The notes below the pieces were generated by a model that ran no database searches, was not told the origin of the DNA, and was given only the letters and a program-made list of their open reading frames with translations. This document shows, in pieces, positions 60,310-64,000 of a stretch of 64,000 bases of DNA. Source of the stretch: Delphinapterus leucas (taxonomy: Eukaryota > Chordata > Mammalia > Artiodactyla > Monodontidae); contig NW_022098008.1 of the NCBI RefSeq assembly GCF_002288925.2, positions 6,347,972 to 6,411,971 of the forward strand, read 5' to 3'. Position 1 is the first letter of the stretch. The number at the start of each line of letters is the position of its first letter. A program made the translations under genes and the position numbers.

Positions 60310-60440
60310 GACATCCAGGTCATTATTTATTTGGCTTTTATTTTTCTGTCTCCTCATGGGAATGTCAGCTCTAGGAGGACAGACACTTCTGTTTTCTTCC
60401 CTTTATACTCAGTGGCACATGGGAGGTGCTCAAAAACTCT
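60310..60440 (+). repeat. L2-like fossil
   Basis: 'gtcagctctaggaggacaga' and 'ggcacatgggaggtgctcaa' follow the L2 3' consensus. Tentative. Confidence 0.5.
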
Positions 60441-61478
60441 GACTGGATCTAAGTCATGCCAGGCGTGTGCTTATGAGAGAAAAGCACTAACTTCACTACC
60501 AACTTGGAATGAATTAACTCAAACCAAAACAACAGAAAAAAAAAGTTAATGTCAGTGACTTAAGTGGTGATACTTCATAGTACCTCCATCACTTAATTCC
60601 ACAGCAGTTAAAAGTTTCTTTGAAAGTGACACGGTGGTATTCTTAAACATTAGCTGCCACAGGCAAAAATCCTCTGATCCAAAAAGGAATCCCACCAGAA
60701 GCTTTTTCATCCAGATTTCTGTGTATTGTATAAAGATTATGATATTAATACAGAATCCAGATTTTAATAAACATACTGTCCTCGGATCAGATTTAAAGAG
60801 ACAATGTCCTAGCGTGGAAGAGGGTCTAACACAGCGGCAGGTGGGCTCGACCATGCCAAGGGGATGCACAGCCTCCTTCCCCCGCCCCCATCCCTATCAA
60901 CCCCCCTCTCTACGCCCACACCTCCAACCCACCACCCAACCCCCTGTACCTGCTGTGAGCCTGACCTTCTCACCCTGTGAGTTTGGTTCCCTCTGTTGGT
61001 CACCACCTACCCTGTGCAGCTGACGAGAAGCAAAGCCCTTCCTCTCAGAAAACCATGCAGAGATAAAAGAAGAACTGAGCCGTATGTGGTACATACAGTG
61101 GCCTGGTAACTTGGGAGAAATACTCTTTCTTGCATGTGTGGTTTCATCCCTGGAAGGCCAGTGTTCTTAGAACTATGATAGCCAGGCCTGGGAGGTTAAG
61201 CAAAGACCTATTTATCTATTGAAAAGAACTCTTGAGTCTTGCTGTCATGGAACTGTTACATTCTAGAGGACTAACCAACAGTCACAAAAATTAATACACA
61301 GTTTAACATGGCAGAATGGAGGGAGCTGTGACAGTAGCTTGGTCTTCACTTCCTGGCACAGTGAGACAGAGGAGAGCCTCACAAAGGCGAGTTACGTGCA
61401 GCCAACTGCACACGGTGCTAAATAAACACACACACAGTGAATCTGTTCACACCCAGCGATACCCTGCCTTACTATTAC

Positions 61479-61595
61479 CTCCTCGTTAACGTGAAGTCCC
61501 AGGCTTTTTGCATGTTCTCTGTCGTCTCGGTGCAATTTCTGATTATAACCTGGGTTCCTCTTAAAAACACAGTCATAGAGGGAAATGATTCCGGT
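61479..61595 (-). CDS. CFAP90: cilia and flagella associated protein 90, internal exon
   Basis: On the minus strand a pyrimidine-rich acceptor CTCTTTTTATTCCCAG precedes an in-phase exon of 117 bases (39 codons) reading [20 protein letters not shown] and then [19 protein letters not shown], and the donor is GAG|GTAATA. '[19 protein letters not shown]' is the segment that identifies CFAP90. Joined to the last exon it gives 98 residues. As I recall the protein is about 147 residues, so roughly 50 N-terminal residues remain outside, probably in an exon beyond position 64,000. The known role is in motile-cilia axonemes, which is family knowledge and not visible in the sequence. Confidence 0.92.
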
Positions 61596-61950
61596 CTGGG
61601 AATAAAAAGAGAAAGAAAGCCATGGTTTATTCAAGGGCTGAGCTGTGGAAGCTTCATGCGGCTTGAGAGCCCAAACTCTCCCCCTGATGAAGAGTGGAGA
61701 TGTATAGAGATTCCCCGACTGCACCGAACGTGTATGGGGAAGGTCACCACCCTCGGGCAGTGACCAGAGCAGGGACGCAAGGCCCCAAGTTCCTGAGAGG
61801 CCCGACAGGGTGTAGATGTTTCCAGGGACACTTTTCCTAGACTGTTACAGACTCCTCCTTCCCAGAGGAGGCTCCTGGCTCTCCCTGACTCCACCCTAGG
61901 GCTCAAGTCTTAAAATTATGATAATCCATTCAATATATGTGTTTCCCCTC

Positions 61951-62077
61951 TTTTTTTTTTTTTTTTTTGGCCGTGCCCCGTGGCACGTGGGGTCTTAGCT
62001 CCCTGACCAGGGATCGAACCCGCGCCCCCTGCAGTGGAAGCTTGGAGTCTTAACCACTGGACCGCCAGGGAAGTCCC
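61951..62077 (-). mobile_element. CHR-type SINE, short form
   Basis: The minus strand starts GGGACTTCCCTGGCGGTCCA and includes GGTTCGATCCCTGGTCAGGG and GGGCACGGCCAAAAAA with an A-tail of about 18. The target duplication is weak (CCCTC). Confidence 0.93.
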
Positions 62078-62285
62078 TCTCCTTCATTTCTACTTTTCTT
62101 GAATTTCTCAAATTTTGTATAATAGGCTTGTACTGCTTTGAAAATCTAACAATAACTGAATACTAGGACAATATACCCAAATAGAAGTTCTCCCTCTCTA
62201 GAGAGAAATATTTTCTTTAATCATATGTGGCAGCTATAAAAACTGTAATTCATATGTATATGAACACATATATTTGGTATATGTT

Positions 62286-62326
62286 ATATATGTGTATATA
62301 TACATATGTATAATATACACATATAT
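62286..62326. repeat. AT-rich perfect inverted repeat
   Basis: ATATATGTGTATAT at 62286-62299 and ATATACACATATAT at 62313-62326 are perfect reverse complements around a 13-base spacer. It lies in a TA-rich stretch (about 62250-62330) that could be a decayed microsatellite. Confidence 0.85.
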
Positions 62327-63339
62327 CCAAACATAGTATAAAATACTCACACGCACAGCTCTAATGTGTTAGAAAATGATCCCATTAACAGAGCTGCCAT
62401 CTGTAACATCTCCATTTTTTTATCCCCAATTTTTCTTACTACAAAAATAAAACTACCTCATTTGGTAACTAGTAAAAGGAAAAGAAATCCACGTGTTAGC
62501 TGATCTTTAATCTTCGTCTTGTAAGTCAGGCCTGTCATTTCTGTTCCTCCAGCCCAGTGCCAGCTGCCTTGAATCCTCCAGCAGCAAAGGCAGATGCGCC
62601 ACCTCACTGGAATTTGGGATTGCGGGGCCTCTAACCTCTGCTTGCTTGTTTGTTTTTATCCTGAATAGTAATGCTAGAAGAGTCCCCTCCGACGGAAGGA
62701 CACAGAGGTAGAAGGTAACGGTGAAAAGGATGCACATTGTGTGCAGTCTGTTGGAAAACACATCCCGCCCATTCTCAGTGTGGGAACTCAAGAGTTGCTG
62801 ACAACAGCGGATATGGCTGGAGTGTGATGTAGCTTCAGCCCAGCCGTGAAAACTCCTTCACAGCTCATCTATCCTGTGCACGACGTGCCACTCCAGCTCG
62901 GGAAGGTTTGAAGATAACTCAGACACGGCTGCTGTCCTGGTGCCATTAGCCATCTAGTCAGGAAAACAACGCCATCGTTTAGAAACATTATTTTCAAGTT
63001 CTTCAGAATTTCAGTGGCACCATGTTCAAGGCACTTATTCAGTGATGCTGGAATCCTGGTTTGCCTATGTTCCGAGTCACTCCAAGTGACTAGAGACAGG
63101 AGCCATGGCTTCTGAATCCGTGCCCTGATGGTCATTTAATGAGGTCACCTCGCAGGAGCTTCTTCTTGGCTTTGTCTTCCCTCCCCCACTCAGCTGCTGG
63201 GCCTGTGCACACATTGGTTTGGCCGGCCCTGACTTTCACACCTACTGAAGGCCACCTACACCCTACAACCTCCTGAAGGTAACCTTGTACTCATGGGATT
63301 AAAAAGCAAAAGACCCAAATCAGTGGAGAGGTGATACAT

Positions 63340-63615
63340 TATTCAGCTTTTGGTACTGTGAACATTGGCTAGCTCTTTGGGAAAAAAAGAAAAAGAAAGC
63401 TGGGTCTTCACATCACACTATGGACAAAAGTAAACTCTGGATGGATTAGAAAAATAACTGAAAGGAAAACCCACAAGGGACCTTCTAGGCAAGAAAGCAA
63501 TGGGGAAATATCACAAAGAAAATATCCATCACTTTGCCCATGTAAAAATCAGACATTTGCTTATCAAATAAAATTCAAACTTAAAAAACCTTCAGGAAAT
63601 GAAGAAGAAATCTCA
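63340..63615 (+). mobile_element. old L1 ORF2 fragment
   Basis: 'tctggatggattagaaaaat', 'accttctaggcaagaaagca' and 'aaaatttcaaac'-like text near 63570 follow the L1 ORF2 C-terminal wording in degraded form. Confidence 0.6.
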
Positions 63616-64000
63616 GTATCTTTAACATCAGTGTGTAGGATGTCCACAGAAGCAGAAGCTGGTGGGGTTGGCTGGGTGCTCACTTCTAGCCTAGAGAGAT
63701 TAAGCAAACCTCACAGGAAACCTTTTTCTGGGTAAGCTACCGGGCCAGCGGGTCCGGCAGAGACACAGCAGAAGCTCAAGGATGCCACCCACTCTGCTGG
63801 GATGGTGGGACACAAATTCTCCAAAGGAGCATGCTCGCCTTCTGTAAAGGCGGTATTGCAATGCAGACCCTTCCCTTTGGGGTTCAGAGCTACTGGCCAG
63901 GCCTGGCAGAGGCAGACACGAACAGTAACTTGAAACCCCATCACCCCTACATCGCCCGCATTTACACAGTAATGTAGGCTGGGCTCTTGGTCATAATGTA

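Larger units (their letters stand above)
59610..61478 (-). other. CFAP90: CFAP90 intron
   Basis: An intron of 1869 bases on the minus strand with GTAATA donor and CCCCCAACAG acceptor. It contains a 17-bp minisatellite (59937-60174, degenerate to about 60235) and an L2-like fossil (60310-60440). No other gene is seen. Confidence 0.85.
61596..64000 (-). other. CFAP90: upstream CFAP90 intron (partial)
   Basis: No first exon is recognised here. It holds a CHR SINE (61951-62077), an AT-rich inverted repeat (62286-62326) and an old L1 piece (63340-63615). The region 62,500-63,300 looks like unique intronic sequence. Confidence 0.6.

Noticed and set aside
61596..64000. First exon of CFAP90 in this window
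   Set aside because: No minus-strand segment here joins in phase 0 with a start codon and resembles the N-terminus; it is probably beyond the window.

Overview
This is a mammalian nuclear DNA window, almost certainly from a cetacean (whale or dolphin). The main evidence is nine tRNA-derived SINEs of the cetacean/hippo CHR type, with body sequence such as 'gggcttccctggtgg...cagtggtt' and tails such as 'gcggccaaaaaa'. Artiodactyl-type L1 3' ends are also present, and I recognised no ruminant BovB or Bov-tA elements. Nothing here is bacterial, and there are no operons or CRISPR arrays. The species call is an inference from repeats.

Positions 1 to about 57,500 hold the 3' part of ADCY2 (adenylyl cyclase type 2) on the + strand. 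Seven coding exons lie at 16797-16881, 21351-21509, 31278-31424, 33143-33250, 46352-46466, 49694-49818 and 54238-54390. Every exon has AG/GT borders and compatible phases. Together they give about 296 C-terminal residues: the last transmembrane helix, the coiled-coil linker and the whole C2 catalytic domain. The QEHA G-beta-gamma segment and all the C2 active-site residues I looked for are present. By comparison with the human gene these are probably exons 19-25. A 3'UTR of uncertain length follows and contains a CHR SINE.

Positions 59,430 to 64,000 hold the 3' end of a convergent minus-strand gene, recognised as CFAP90 (C5orf49), a small axonemal protein. The last exon is 59430-59609 and the preceding coding exon is 61479-61595; together they encode 98 residues. 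The first exon or exons are not recognised in the window. ADCY2 followed by CFAP90 in convergent orientation matches the order I recall for human chromosome 5p15.

Most of the remainder is intron. It contains L1 fragments (including a fossil L1 of about 5 kb at 6520-11570 and a 5'-truncated copy with an 18-bp target duplication at 321-1250), MLT1-type LTRs, one probable ERV solo LTR, MIR/L2/hAT fossils, microsatellites and three minisatellites (19-bp, 11-bp and 17-bp units). It also contains a full-length U6 snRNA retrocopy fused to an A-tailed sequence, flanked by one target-site duplication. Most of the long open frames away from the exons are shadows of minisatellites, SINEs or GC-rich intron. 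I see no convincing undescribed biological system. The most unusual items are the U6 chimera, the G-rich minisatellite starting 11 nt inside an ADCY2 intron, and a close inverted SINE pair that could form intronic double-stranded RNA.
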